DNA of 64,000 bases, taken from positions 1,798,001-1,862,000 of the forward strand of contig NZ_CP014263.1 of NCBI RefSeq assembly GCF_001988955.1, written 5' to 3'. The DNA is from Spirosoma montaniterrae. GTDB taxonomy: Bacteria > Bacteroidota > Bacteroidia > Cytophagales > Spirosomataceae. Below, in pieces: positions 53,364 through 62,661 of this stretch (its first letter is position 1; the number at the start of each line of letters is the position of its first letter). The notes beneath the pieces were generated by a model. The model was not told the origin of the DNA, ran no database searches, and saw nothing but the letters and a program-made list of their open reading frames with translations. Both the position numbers and the translations under genes were made by a program.

Positions 53364-53978
53364 TCACGAGAGCCACCAGCGCAGGGCAATTGCCCATAGT
53401 GCAAGACCCGAACTGATGCCCCACAGGCTACGCAGCCGTTGCAGGGCGGTATGCAGCAGATTCGCCACTGACTGCTGCTGGAGGTGCATCAGCTCGGCTA
53501 CTTGTTTATTGCTCAGGTTGGCGTAGAATTTCAGGTAGATAGCCTCCTGCTGGCGGGCAGGCAACGTAGTCAGTAACCCTTTCAGACGCAGCCCGTTATA
53601 GCGTATGGTTTCTTCGCTGATGAGCCAGTCTTCGGCGGGCGTTTCCTGCAAATGTTCCGTAGTGATCTCGTTCAGTTCCTGATGTGTTCGTTCGTGCTGT
53701 TTCTCGCGAATCAGTTTATTACGAAAGGCCCGTAGCAGATAGAACGATACGTTATCAAGCGTCGCGTTTAGCCGTTGCCGCCCGTCCCACAAGTCCAGAA
53801 ACAGATCATGCACACAATCATGGCTTCGCTCCCGGTCAATCCCGAAGCGAAGCCCATAATTGAATAAAATGTGGTAGTGAGCATCCAGCAGCGTTCCCCA
53901 TGCCGTTACGCTGCCTTCGAGGAACTGGGTCCACAGCAGAAGATCATCGTGGGCGTTGCGGGAAGTCAGCCGGGCCAT
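53364..53978 (-). CDS. ECF sigma factor (FecI-like)
   Basis: A 204-residue Bacteroidota-type ECF sigma-70 factor: region 2 (about 25-95, DCVHDLFLDLW) and region 4 (about 130-190, LPARQQEAIYLKFYANLSNKQ). The C-terminal 20 residues are hydrophobic and Trp-rich (LALWAIALRWWL), an unusual tail that could touch the membrane. It is the first gene of the sigma/FecR/SusC/SusD module. Confidence 0.92.
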   Translation of the reverse strand: MARLTSRNAHDDLLLWTQFLEGSVTAWGTLLDAHYHILFNYGLRFGIDRERSHDCVHDLFLDLWDGRQRLNATLDNVSFYLLRAFRNKLIREKQHERTHQELNEITTEHLQETPAEDWLISEETIRYNGLRLKGLLTTLPARQQEAIYLKFYANLSNKQVAELMHLQQQSVANLLHTALQRLRSLWGISSGLALWAIALRWWLS

Positions 53979-54065
53979 TAGCAGCTACGAGAGAGTGAGA
54001 ACGTTGATAACGTATAAAAAGCTAAATTTTAACCAAAATGTTGCTTATCTCCGCAACTTGTAGCT

Positions 54066-54190
54066 GGTAGCTGTTCGGGACATAAGTCCCGAACTCATTA
54101 ACAGCGGACATCCGTCCGCATACATTACTTGTTTAGGCGGATGCATATCCGCTGCTATTAGGTTCGGGACTTATGTCCCGAATAGCTACC
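54066..54190. repeat. Nested palindromic element downstream of the alpha-amylase gene
   Basis: Two outer arms (54066-54120 and 54136-54190) are inverted copies of each other. Each arm contains a perfect 20-base palindrome (TTCGGGACATAAGTCCCGAA on the left) and a second hairpin of the GCGGA...TCCGC type. The element could fold as a multi-branched cruciform. The right arm ends at the amylase stop codon. Confidence 0.92.
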
Positions 54191-56062
54191 TTACCGCAGT
54201 TCCAGCACTACTGCCGTTTTAGCCGGTAATTTAATCAGTTTCAGATCGCTGACCGTGGCGTCGGTCAGCACGTTACGGGCCGAGGTGTACCCGCTCATAC
54301 GCTCGGCAAAACGGGCCGTATCGAGCGAAATTTCTTTGTCGCTTGTGTTCGTGGCAACCATCACGGTCTTTTTACCATCGTAACGAAAATACACATAGGT
54401 GCCGTCCTGCGGTAGAAACTGCATCAATTTGCCCGTATGCATTACCGGATTGTCGCGCCGGTAGGTGGCTAACTTCCGCACGAACAGATGCGCGTCGTTT
54501 TCGCGGTCGGTGCGTCCGGCGGCTTCAAACTTGTTCTCCTTATCGCCGGGGAACCCGCCGGGAAAATCGCGCCGGACTTCCGCATCGGACGGATTTTTGA
54601 AATTCTTCATCAGAATTTCGGTACCATAATACATGCTGGGAATGCCGCGCGTTGTCAGCAGCCACGTCATTCCGATTTTGTACTTGTCGAAATCCTCGCC
54701 AATCACCGACAGGTAACGGTCGGTATCGTGGTTGTCTAAGAACGTCACAAGTTTGTTGGGGTCGGCGTAGACGGCATCCTGCGCCAGAGCCTGATAGAAT
54801 TTATTTACGCCATCGTCCCAGCTAAAATTGGTTTTCAGCGCGTCGAGCATAGCCTGATACACCACAAAATCCAACGCACCGGGCTGGTTCGACTTGAACG
54901 GAAAATCAATCTTGTTTCGTGTATAATACGCCTGATCGACAACATTGTTGACCCACGATTCGCCGAAGATGTGAATGGCGGGATACTGCTCCAGCAGGGC
55001 CGCGTTGCATCGGTTCATAAACGGCTGATCGTTATACATGTACGTATCCACCCGCCACGCATCGACACCAAACTCCTCGACGCTCCAGATGGCGTGCTGA
55101 ATCAGGAAATTCGACACAAACGGGTTACTCTGATTCAGGTCGGGCAGAAACGGTACAAACCAGCCGTCGAGGGTTACGCGCCGGTCGCTTTCGGCCCCGT
55201 GCGGGTCGGTAATGGGCTGGTATTTGTACGATGTGTTGGTATACGTCGGCCACTGATGGAGCCAGCTTTTCATGGGCATGTCTTTCAAAAACCAGTGATT
55301 GATGCCGCAGTGATTATAGACCGCATCCTGCACCACCTTGATGCCTGCCGCGTGGGCTTTCCGAACAAACTCTTTGTAGGCTGCATTGCCACCCATTCGC
55401 CTGTCAACGGCATAATGATCGGTGAAGCCGTAGCCATGATAGGCCGAGCGCATGTTGCCGCCTTCGTTGGTCAGGGGCTGGTTGTTTTCCAGCACGGGCG
55501 TAAACCAGATGGCCGTAACGCCGAGGTCTTTCAGGTAATTGAGCCGCTCGCCAGCCCCGGCCAGATCGCCCCCGTGCCGGTAAAACGGATTGTTGCGGTC
55601 GGCGTTGGGGTCGGCCATGTCGGCAAATTTGTCGTTGCTTTCGTCGCCGTTGGCGAAGCGGTCGGGCATGGCAAGGTAGATAAAGTCGGCGGCTGACACG
55701 CCCTGCCCTTTGGGGCTGTTATCGCGGGCTTTCAGCTCAAACGTCTGGGTCAGGGTCTGACTGCCGCGTTTGCCCGTAAACCGCAGCGTACCGGGTTTGG
55801 CCGAGGGCGAAATAACTAAATCCAGAAAGGCGTAATTCGGATTTTCGACGGTATGCGTTTTTGCCAGCCGAACGCCGGGGTAGCTGAGCGTATAGGTCAG
55901 CGAACCGGCATTTGGGCCGTAAATCATCAGTTGCAGGTTAGGGTTTTTCATACCTGTCCACCAGTGCGTTGGGTTTACGCGCTGAATAGAGGCTGGTTGT
56001 GCCAGCACCGGCAGACTCATCAGCAGGGTGCAGAGCGCAGGAAGCAGTAATCGCTTTAGCAT
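54191..56062 (-). CDS. Exported GH13 alpha-amylase / neopullulanase (SusA-like)
   Basis: A 623-residue exported enzyme from the ATG at 56062 (MLKRLLLPALC.., signal to about residue 22). An N-terminal cyclomaltodextrinase-type domain (about 25-110) precedes the GH13 barrel. Catalytic residues are nucleophile D339 (WRVDTY), acid E368 (FGESW) and D446 (DNHDTD). It hydrolyses starch or pullulan in the periplasm, giving maltooligosaccharides. It is divergent from the second amylase. Confidence 0.92.
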   Translation of the reverse strand: MLKRLLLPALCTLLMSLPVLAQPASIQRVNPTHWWTGMKNPNLQLMIYGPNAGSLTYTLSYPGVRLAKTHTVENPNYAFLDLVISPSAKPGTLRFTGKRGSQTLTQTFELKARDNSPKGQGVSAADFIYLAMPDRFANGDESNDKFADMADPNADRNNPFYRHGGDLAGAGERLNYLKDLGVTAIWFTPVLENNQPLTNEGGNMRSAYHGYGFTDHYAVDRRMGGNAAYKEFVRKAHAAGIKVVQDAVYNHCGINHWFLKDMPMKSWLHQWPTYTNTSYKYQPITDPHGAESDRRVTLDGWFVPFLPDLNQSNPFVSNFLIQHAIWSVEEFGVDAWRVDTYMYNDQPFMNRCNAALLEQYPAIHIFGESWVNNVVDQAYYTRNKIDFPFKSNQPGALDFVVYQAMLDALKTNFSWDDGVNKFYQALAQDAVYADPNKLVTFLDNHDTDRYLSVIGEDFDKYKIGMTWLLTTRGIPSMYYGTEILMKNFKNPSDAEVRRDFPGGFPGDKENKFEAAGRTDRENDAHLFVRKLATYRRDNPVMHTGKLMQFLPQDGTYVYFRYDGKKTVMVATNTSDKEISLDTARFAERMSGYTSARNVLTDATVSDLKLIKLPAKTAVVLELR

Positions 56063-56084
56063 AGATCGGTTGGTTTCAATTCGG

Positions 56085-56092
56085 CAAAAATA
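56085..56092 (-). promoter_or_regulatory. -7 box upstream of the exported amylase
   Basis: TATTTTTG on the minus strand, an exact TAnnTTTG match, 22 bp upstream of the amylase ATG. Confidence 0.5.
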
Positions 56093-56119
56093 ACCCAAGT
56101 TTTTCGGCAAAAAAGAACA

Positions 56120-56127
56120 TAGTTTTG
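56120..56127 (+). promoter_or_regulatory. -7 box upstream of the second amylase
   Basis: TAGTTTTG, an exact TAnnTTTG match, 45 bp upstream of the ATG. With the box at 56085-56092 it makes a divergent promoter pair. Confidence 0.5.
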
Positions 56128-56172
56128 CGAACCCATTTTTAGCGCATACCGTAACAAACGACCCGCAACGCT

Positions 56173-57990
56173 ATGAACACCACATCGGCCATGCCTGTGA
56201 TGAATAAACTCATCATCTATCAGATTTTCACCCGGCTGTTTGGCAACCAGAATACAACCAACGCCCTCAACGGTTCACGCGGGGAGAATGGCGTTGGCAC
56301 GTTCAACGATATCAACGACGCGGCTTTGCGGGCCATTCGGCAGTTTGGGGCTACGCACGTCTGGTATACAGGCATACTCGAACACGCTACCGAAACCAAT
56401 TATTCAGCCTTCGGTATCCGGCCCGACGACCCGTCGGTTGTGAAAGGCCGCGCCGGGTCGCCCTATGCAGTAAAAGACTACTACGACGTTGACCCCGACT
56501 TAGCCGTTGACGTGCCAAAGCGCATGGCCGAGTTTGACGCACTTATTCGGCGAACGCACGCGCACAAACTGAAGGTTATCATCGACTTCGTGCCCAACCA
56601 CGTCGCCCGCCAATACCACTCCGACGCCAAACCAGACGGCGTTGCTGACCTCGGCGAATACGACGACACGACCGTCAACTTCGCACCCAACAACAATTTT
56701 TATTACCTGCCCGGCGAAACGTTTGTGTCGCCAAACCCCACCGAAACGTCGGACCGCCCCGGCCCCTCCCCAGAAGGGAGGGGAGCAACCCATTCGGAGC
56801 ATTCACCCCTCCCTTCTGGGGAGGGGCCGGGGCGGTCCGACGTTTCGGTGGGGTTTGGCTTTCACGAACACCCTGCTAAAGTGACCGGCTCCGGCTCTAT
56901 TACGGCCTCACCCGACGTGAACGACTGGTATGAGACAGTGAAACTGAACTACGGGCTGAACATCTTCGACGGTAGCCAGCATTTTAACCCCGTTCCGGCA
57001 ACTTGGCAGCAAATGCTCGATATTCTGCTGTTCTGGGCTAAAAAAGGCGTCGACGGGTTCCGCTGCGACATGGCTTATTATGTGCCCATCGAATTCTGGC
57101 AGTGGGCTGTGTATCAGGTTAAAAAGGCATATCCGAAGGTTCTTTTCATTGCTGAAATCTACGACCCCGGACTGTACCGACCGTTTATTTTTCAGGGTGG
57201 ATTTGATTACCTCTACGATAAAGTGGGCCTCTACGACGCCGTGCGGGCACTTACCGAAGGCCACGGCTCCTGCTATGATCTTACGCGCGTGTGGCAGCAA
57301 CAGTCGGGCGATTATGCCCAGCATATGCTCCGGTTCATGGAAACCCATGACGAACAGCGGATTGCATCGCGCTTTTTTGCCAGCGACCCCTGGGCGGCTG
57401 TGCCGGGCATGACACTATCAGCCACCATGCACACGGGTCCGTTTCTGCTCTATTTCGGGCAGGAAGTTGGGGTTCGGGCCGACGGTGCGTCGGGCTTCAG
57501 TGGCGACGATGGGCGCACGACCATTTTCGATTACTGGGGCATTACCGAATGGCAGGGCTACCTGAACAAAGGCCGCTACGACGGAGCAGGACTAAGCGAC
57601 GATCAGCAGCGGCTGCGGGCGTTTTACCACCAGCTCAATCACCTCGTCAGCGGTTCCGACGCTGTTCAGAACGGCTATTTTTATGACCTCCAATGGGCCA
57701 ACGACAACGGCCAAAGCCCCGGCTATGATGCCCACCGGATTTACAGTTACCTGCGCTACACCGAACGGCAAAAACTACTGATTGTCTGCAATTTCTCGAA
57801 TGAACGCACCTATGAAACTACGGTTCGGATTCCAAATCATGCGTTTGAAACGCTGAATCTGAATTCGGCACGAACGTATCGCTTTATCGACATTTTTCTG
57901 ACCGATACACAGGTAGAAGCCGTTGGACGTGAGGGTGTTCCGCTACTGCTGCCGCCCCGCGCCGTTCGCGTGTTCGAAATTAAAGCGTAA
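56173..57990 (+). CDS. Cytoplasmic GH13 alpha-amylase with in-frame palindromic insertion
   Basis: A 605-residue GH13 enzyme without a signal peptide. Catalytic residues are D299 (GFRCDMAYY), E328 (FIAEIYD) and D393 (ETHDEQR), all intact. It probably acts on imported maltooligosaccharides inside the cell. Residues about 186-229, between the conserved LPGETFV and FHEHPAKVTGSG segments, are encoded by a perfect inverted repeat and read as a Pro/Gly/Ser-rich low-complexity loop with no stop. The rest is of normal family length, so the loop is an insertion. Whether the enzyme is active is unknown. Confidence 0.9.
   Translation: MNTTSAMPVMNKLIIYQIFTRLFGNQNTTNALNGSRGENGVGTFNDINDAALRAIRQFGATHVWYTGILEHATETNYSAFGIRPDDPSVVKGRAGSPYAVKDYYDVDPDLAVDVPKRMAEFDALIRRTHAHKLKVIIDFVPNHVARQYHSDAKPDGVADLGEYDDTTVNFAPNNNFYYLPGETFVSPNPTETSDRPGPSPEGRGATHSEHSPLPSGEGPGRSDVSVGFGFHEHPAKVTGSGSITASPDVNDWYETVKLNYGLNIFDGSQHFNPVPATWQQMLDILLFWAKKGVDGFRCDMAYYVPIEFWQWAVYQVKKAYPKVLFIAEIYDPGLYRPFIFQGGFDYLYDKVGLYDAVRALTEGHGSCYDLTRVWQQQSGDYAQHMLRFMETHDEQRIASRFFASDPWAAVPGMTLSATMHTGPFLLYFGQEVGVRADGASGFSGDDGRTTIFDYWGITEWQGYLNKGRYDGAGLSDDQQRLRAFYHQLNHLVSGSDAVQNGYFYDLQWANDNGQSPGYDAHRIYSYLRYTERQKLLIVCNFSNERTYETTVRIPNHAFETLNLNSARTYRFIDIFLTDTQVEAVGREGVPLLLPPRAVRVFEIKA
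56730..56859. repeat. Perfect inverted repeat within an amylase coding sequence
   Basis: The arms 56730-56783 and 56806-56859 are exact reverse complements (54 bp each) around a 22-base loop. Each arm has an inner CCCCTCCC...GGGAGGGG sub-hairpin. The inner core is shared with the element at 62566-62660. Confidence 0.97.
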
Positions 57991-58051
57991 GTTTGTGGTA
58001 CTTTCTGGCTGGTAATGCGTCAGAATCGTTTATTAACCCATTCGCTGTACT

Positions 58052-58933
58052 ATGACGAAACGTTTTACGGTTTTTTTTCTGTCACTTGTTTCGCATCTGT
58101 CTTTAGCGCAGGACCTCGCATCGATCGATCTGCATCCGTTCTATAGTGCGGGTGAAAAAACTCCCGGCAAAACCGCCGTGTCGATTGGCAGGCAACTACT
58201 GGCGAAGCCCTACGTGCCGCATACGCTCGACGTAAACCCGACGGAACAGTTGGTCGTCAATCTGCGCGAATTCGATTGTACTACGTATTTGGAAACGGTA
58301 TTGGCCCTAACCCTCGCAAACCACGAATTACGGGGCAAAACCAACGCAACCGCCCTGTTTGAAGCAACGTTTCGGCGGCTGCTCACCCAGTTACGCTACC
58401 GAAATGGCAAAATCGACGGCTATGCCAGCCGGTTGCACTACTTCTCTGACTGGCTATACGACAATGAACGGAAGGGACTGCTGACCGATATTACCCGCGA
58501 ATTGCCGGGCAGTATGTCGGTAGCCAAACCCGTGACGTACATGACCACCGCCACCTGGAAGTACCCCGCCCTGCGCGACCCGGCAGTGCTGAAACAGATG
58601 GCCCTCACCGAAGCGGCTCTGAGTCAGCAGTCGTTCGCGTTTGTGCCGAAGAAGCATGTCCGGCAGGCCGAAGCCGCCCTGCGCGAAGGCGACATTATTA
58701 TGCTGACAGCCGCCCGGCCCGGTCTCGACATGAAACACGTTGGTCTTGCCGTGCGCCAGCCTAACGGGCGGATGCACCTGCTACATGCCTCGTCGGAGCA
58801 GGGTCAGGTAGTGATTACCCCCTACCCGATCAGCGATTATATACTGAACAACAGGCGATTGTCGGGCATTCGGGTAGCCCGGCTGCGAGACGCTACCACT
58901 GGGCTGGCAACGGCGTTTACGAAGGCTGACTGA
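58052..58933 (+). CDS. DUF1460 N-acetylmuramoyl-L-alanine amidase-like protein
   Basis: A 293-residue exported protein (signal to about residue 20) of the DUF1460 family, an NlpC/P60-like cysteine hydrolase fold. The probable nucleophile is C76 in REFDCTTYLETV, with the later KHVGLAV carrying the His. Structural members act on cell-wall fragments. It stands alone and ends in a strong terminator shared with the convergent peptidase. Confidence 0.87.
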   Translation: MTKRFTVFFLSLVSHLSLAQDLASIDLHPFYSAGEKTPGKTAVSIGRQLLAKPYVPHTLDVNPTEQLVVNLREFDCTTYLETVLALTLANHELRGKTNATALFEATFRRLLTQLRYRNGKIDGYASRLHYFSDWLYDNERKGLLTDITRELPGSMSVAKPVTYMTTATWKYPALRDPAVLKQMALTEAALSQQSFAFVPKKHVRQAEAALREGDIIMLTAARPGLDMKHVGLAVRQPNGRMHLLHASSEQGQVVITPYPISDYILNNRRLSGIRVARLRDATTGLATAFTKAD

Positions 58934-58946
58934 TGTAGGCAGAACA

Positions 58947-58997
58947 AAAAATATCGGATAATTTTAACAAAGTCAGTTAAAATTATCCGATATTTTT
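58947..58997. terminator. Bidirectional intrinsic terminator
   Basis: A perfect 22-bp stem (58947-58968 with 58976-58997) with a 7-base loop, with A and T runs at its outer ends, so it serves both convergent genes. Confidence 0.92.
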
Positions 58998-59008
58998 ATG
59001 GAAAGCCA

Positions 59009-61843
59009 TCAATCCTCACTCACCACATCAACACTCTGCGAACCGCTGCGGCCCGTGTTGTAGAGTTGATTGAAGAGCAGCTTGAACGTACCGTGTGCCT
59101 GCGCCCGGAACGTGATTTCGGGGCCGAAGGCGTAGAATTTACCGGCTCCTACCGGTGCCATAAAAGCGGCAACGCCACCCTGCAAATACGATTGCCCCCA
59201 GGCCCAGCCGCTACGGAGGGGTTTCTCGCTGCCAAACCACGCCAGTGGCATAATGCTGCCTTTGGCAATGGCATCGGGAGCCAGTTTAAACACCGGGCTG
59301 GCATCGAAATACACGTCGGTGCGACTTGGCAGACCCCATGTGGCCTGTTGGGTCGAATCGATCTGCACCTGCAACACGCTGCCCGGAATGTAGTATTTCT
59401 CACCGGGGAGTGGTTTTTCCTGACCGCTGGCGGTCATTTCGGTGAGGGCACTTTTCACAGGCAGTTTCAGGTGATACGCCAGGTTGGTGCTGCTGCCGAT
59501 GGTGATGATGGTGCCGCCCGCTTCGAGGAACGTTTTCAACTGCGGAATCGACTTGTCGGGGGTAATTTTGCCAAGCCACGGGCGGTACTCGGCGGGTGTG
59601 TTTTCTTCTTTCGGTTCACGCTCCATAGCCCGCCAGATGTCTTCGTCACCGCCACCCACGGGCGGAATGGCGCGGGTTACGAACACGATGGCGTCGTATT
59701 TTTTACGCAAATCGCCCCCGTCGATTTCCTGCGGGTAGATGACTTTCATCGGGAAGTGATACTGCTCCATCAGCCAGCGTACCCAGCCCGACGGCATCGA
59801 GCCACCGTAGGTGTCCCAGAGCGCAATGCGCATCGGTGCTACTTTGACCATCGAACCTGCCGGTTTTTTCGATACGCCCGTCACGACTAACCCTAAGTCT
59901 TTCACCGACTTATCGAGCAGCGATTTGGCTTTTGCCGACGCTGGCACATAGAACGAACCGGCTTCGACGGTCGATTTGCTGCCCATGCCGCCCGGTAGCC
60001 GGAACACGTCGATGCCCGCTGCCAGCAGGTCGTTCACGGCAATAAACGCGTCGTTGACCCGCGCACTCAGCACATAGCCCGCGCTGCCTCCGCCGTCGAT
60101 GCGGCCATCGGGTAACTGGAGTTCGCCAATGGGCAGTTTTTTGAACGGGCCATCGAAACTGTCGAGAATCCGGTCGAATTTAACGTGCATCAGGTAAGCC
60201 AGCGTCCAGCCAGCGGCATCGTAGGGGCGCACGGGCGGGCCACCGGGGTACTGGAAATCGTTGGGGTGATCCTGCGGTTCAAACATGTCGAGCAGGTGGG
60301 GCCGGAATGCCTGATCGGTTTTTACCACATACGACCCCGCCGGGTAGTTGCGGCCCGCTACCGTAAAGTCAGCCGTGGCCTGCTGTACCTGAATACCGGT
60401 GCGGATGAGCGCGTTCACGAACTTCACCGCCGAGCCAAAATCAGGCTGGTTGACCGGGATGATAAAGCCGCGTGGGTCGCGCATGACCGGGGCTTTCATG
60501 ACGGTATCGTAATACTTCACCGGCATACCGCCCCCGCGTGGCAACATACCATACTGCGCCAGAGCCGCAGCCCCCGCGCTGGTAGTCGATACGGGCTTCT
60601 TCGGATCATTCTTGAAAGCGTCGTTGATGGCCTCAATTTTCTTCGGCGACAAGGCCCAGAAGTCTTTGCTACCCCGCTCGATGGAGTTCTTGCCCATCCG
60701 GTAAATGTTGTACAGCAACTGGTCGCGGTGGCGGGCGGCATAATCCAGCACGGCATAGTTCAGCGACAGCGAGTAATCAATCGACTGCTTGAAATACCAC
60801 TTCTGGGGCGTCACCGGAAAAGGCGTGTTGCCGTTGGGAATCAGCCGGTTCGGCACCAACGGTACGTCTTCGGGCGTAGGGCCACCCACAATCTCGGTCA
60901 GCAGCCCGATCATGTTGTGGAAGTGCGTGGTAGTCCGCAAACCGCCGTTGTACCAGGTCGAAAATACCGACCCGCCCAGCCGCGTAAAGCCGGGCTTGTT
61001 TTCAACGTTGAGCCGGTTCACCATAGCCGCGCCGAGGGCGTCGATGCCCGTCACCATCAGTGGGTCGAAGACGTAGTTGAACGGGTCGCGGTAGGGCGGG
61101 CCAGCCAGAATCGACCCCGCCGGGCCGCGCTGGTGGTGATTGTACATAATCTGCGGGATCCACTCCACAAACAGTTGCCGACCGATGTTGCGGGTTTCTT
61201 TCATGTTCATGATGAAGAAATCGCGGTTGTTGTCGTGGCCGATGTATTTCTGATACAGGCGCGGCAGGTTGTCGAGTACGCGCTTGTTGGCAACGGGTTC
61301 GCGCATGTACCAGTTGGTCACGATTTCCTGCCCGTCGGGGTTGGCGTGGGTAAGCAGAATCACGTCCTGGTCGAGAATCCGCATCGTTTCGGGGTCGTTG
61401 CGGCTTACGAGTTGCCAAATCGTTTCAATCAGTTGCATCATGCCTACCGTTTCGGTGGAGTGCAGCCCCCCGTCGATCCAGACAATGGCGCGGCCTTCTT
61501 CGGCCAGCGCACGGGCCTGTTCGTCGGTCAGCCCTTCGGCGCGGGCCATCTTCTGCGAAATCTCTTTGTAGCGGTCTACTTTTTTCAGGTTCGCGGGCGA
61601 CGATACGATGAGCATGTACTGGTGCCGCCCTTCTTCGGTCATGCCAATATCGACCAACTTAACCCGGTCGGAGGCAGCGGCTACTTTCTTGAAATAATCT
61701 TCGGTTTTGGTATACGTAACCAACTGGTAATCGTCGCCGATGTTGAAGCCAAAGTGTTCTTTGGGCGAAGGGATTTTCTGGGCCAGCGTGGTGTTCAGCA
61801 CCAGCAGCAGCACGGCCAGCAGGGAATGAGTAGCGTAACGCAT
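59009..61843 (-). CDS. M14-family zinc carboxypeptidase
   Basis: A 944-residue exported protein (signal to about residue 22) with an M14 carboxypeptidase domain (about 40-400). Metal ligands H128 and E131 are in the GGLHSTET motif, and a GGPTPED segment follows. The large C-terminal part, around residues 660-800, has a glutamine-amidotransferase-like look (AYDAIVFVTRAIPP). It probably trims peptides in the periplasm or outside. It follows the lipoprotein and SusD-like genes on the same strand, suggesting a peptide- or protein-use locus. Confidence 0.87.
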   Translation of the reverse strand: MRYATHSLLAVLLLVLNTTLAQKIPSPKEHFGFNIGDDYQLVTYTKTEDYFKKVAAASDRVKLVDIGMTEEGRHQYMLIVSSPANLKKVDRYKEISQKMARAEGLTDEQARALAEEGRAIVWIDGGLHSTETVGMMQLIETIWQLVSRNDPETMRILDQDVILLTHANPDGQEIVTNWYMREPVANKRVLDNLPRLYQKYIGHDNNRDFFIMNMKETRNIGRQLFVEWIPQIMYNHHQRGPAGSILAGPPYRDPFNYVFDPLMVTGIDALGAAMVNRLNVENKPGFTRLGGSVFSTWYNGGLRTTTHFHNMIGLLTEIVGGPTPEDVPLVPNRLIPNGNTPFPVTPQKWYFKQSIDYSLSLNYAVLDYAARHRDQLLYNIYRMGKNSIERGSKDFWALSPKKIEAINDAFKNDPKKPVSTTSAGAAALAQYGMLPRGGGMPVKYYDTVMKAPVMRDPRGFIIPVNQPDFGSAVKFVNALIRTGIQVQQATADFTVAGRNYPAGSYVVKTDQAFRPHLLDMFEPQDHPNDFQYPGGPPVRPYDAAGWTLAYLMHVKFDRILDSFDGPFKKLPIGELQLPDGRIDGGGSAGYVLSARVNDAFIAVNDLLAAGIDVFRLPGGMGSKSTVEAGSFYVPASAKAKSLLDKSVKDLGLVVTGVSKKPAGSMVKVAPMRIALWDTYGGSMPSGWVRWLMEQYHFPMKVIYPQEIDGGDLRKKYDAIVFVTRAIPPVGGGDEDIWRAMEREPKEENTPAEYRPWLGKITPDKSIPQLKTFLEAGGTIITIGSSTNLAYHLKLPVKSALTEMTASGQEKPLPGEKYYIPGSVLQVQIDSTQQATWGLPSRTDVYFDASPVFKLAPDAIAKGSIMPLAWFGSEKPLRSGWAWGQSYLQGGVAAFMAPVGAGKFYAFGPEITFRAQAHGTFKLLFNQLYNTGRSGSQSVDVVSED

Positions 61844-61923
61844 TGTTGAGAGGTTCGTTTAAATGGTATATACTTGGTTATTCATCAGCAAACCGGCACG
61901 GGCGTTGGCTCGTGCCTTTCCTG

Positions 61924-62550
61924 TCAGCGTCGGCGAAAACGAACGCCCACGCGGCAGTCACCCACTTCGCCACGGGCTTCGTCACAGACGTTTTCCTGAA
62001 AGCCTGCAATCTGGCGACCATCTTTCAGCAGGAGGGTGAATTTGAATACGAAATAATCGTTCTGGGCCACCGTCGCCAGATTAGTACCGGTAAAAGCCGC
62101 CAACTGGGCCGCAGTTACCGTAAACGTTTTTGGGAACTCGGTTACGGTGGCGTAAAGCTTGTCGGTCGTGCCTACGCGGCTCGGCAGTGGGTACTGCGTT
62201 ACGCTCGGATACACCCCGCCCGGCTGCGACAGTACAATCGGATAAGCCGGGTTGCCCGTAGCAGGAGCTTTTACGAAGCCCAGAAACACATTAATGGATT
62301 GCACCTCGGCTTTCCCGAAGCCTTCCCAGCGCAGCGTGTACTCAAACACCTGATCGGCCATATTGGCCGCACTCAGGTCGAAAAACGAGGTGTTGGCCGT
62401 GGCTACCGTAGGCAGGGCCGATTTGCTGGTGTTGACCGCTACCAGCGGCACGGCAGTGTATGCCCAGTTTTCCCAGACGTATTCTTCGGTTTTGCAGGCA
62501 TCGAGCACTACCGGCAACGTCAGTAAGAGGTATAAAAACAGTTTTTTCAT
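61924..62550 (-). CDS. Hypothetical lipoprotein of a SusCD locus
   Basis: A 208-residue lipoprotein (Cys19 in VVLDAC, after a signal peptide). The body is beta-rich with no family I recognise, but accessory lipoproteins of this size follow SusD genes at many loci. It lies between the SusD-like gene and the M14 peptidase on one strand; a palindromic element separates it from SusD. Confidence 0.7.
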   Translation of the reverse strand: MKKLFLYLLLTLPVVLDACKTEEYVWENWAYTAVPLVAVNTSKSALPTVATANTSFFDLSAANMADQVFEYTLRWEGFGKAEVQSINVFLGFVKAPATGNPAYPIVLSQPGGVYPSVTQYPLPSRVGTTDKLYATVTEFPKTFTVTAAQLAAFTGTNLATVAQNDYFVFKFTLLLKDGRQIAGFQENVCDEARGEVGDCRVGVRFRRR

Positions 62551-62565
62551 GGCGATTGATTGTTA

Positions 62566-62660
62566 ACCCCACCCCAACCCTCCCCGTTAGGGAGGGGCTT
62601 ACTTCTAAAGAAGCTTACGCGAGTAAGTCCCTCCCTAACGGGGAGGGGTTGGGGTGGGGT
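62566..62660. repeat. Palindromic element between the SusD-like and lipoprotein genes
   Basis: The left arm 62566-62603 pairs with 62622-62660 with one mismatch and one single-base gap. Each arm carries an inner CCCTCCC...GGGAGGG hairpin like the element inside the amylase gene. Confidence 0.93.
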
Positions 62661-62661
62661 G

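Noticed and set aside
60185..61849. Plus-strand open frame of 554 codons
   Set aside because: It is the antisense frame of the M14 peptidase, whose zinc motif and signal peptide are intact. The plus frame has no recognisable domain, is rich in His/Arg/Val as shadow frames are, and overlaps the peptidase start.
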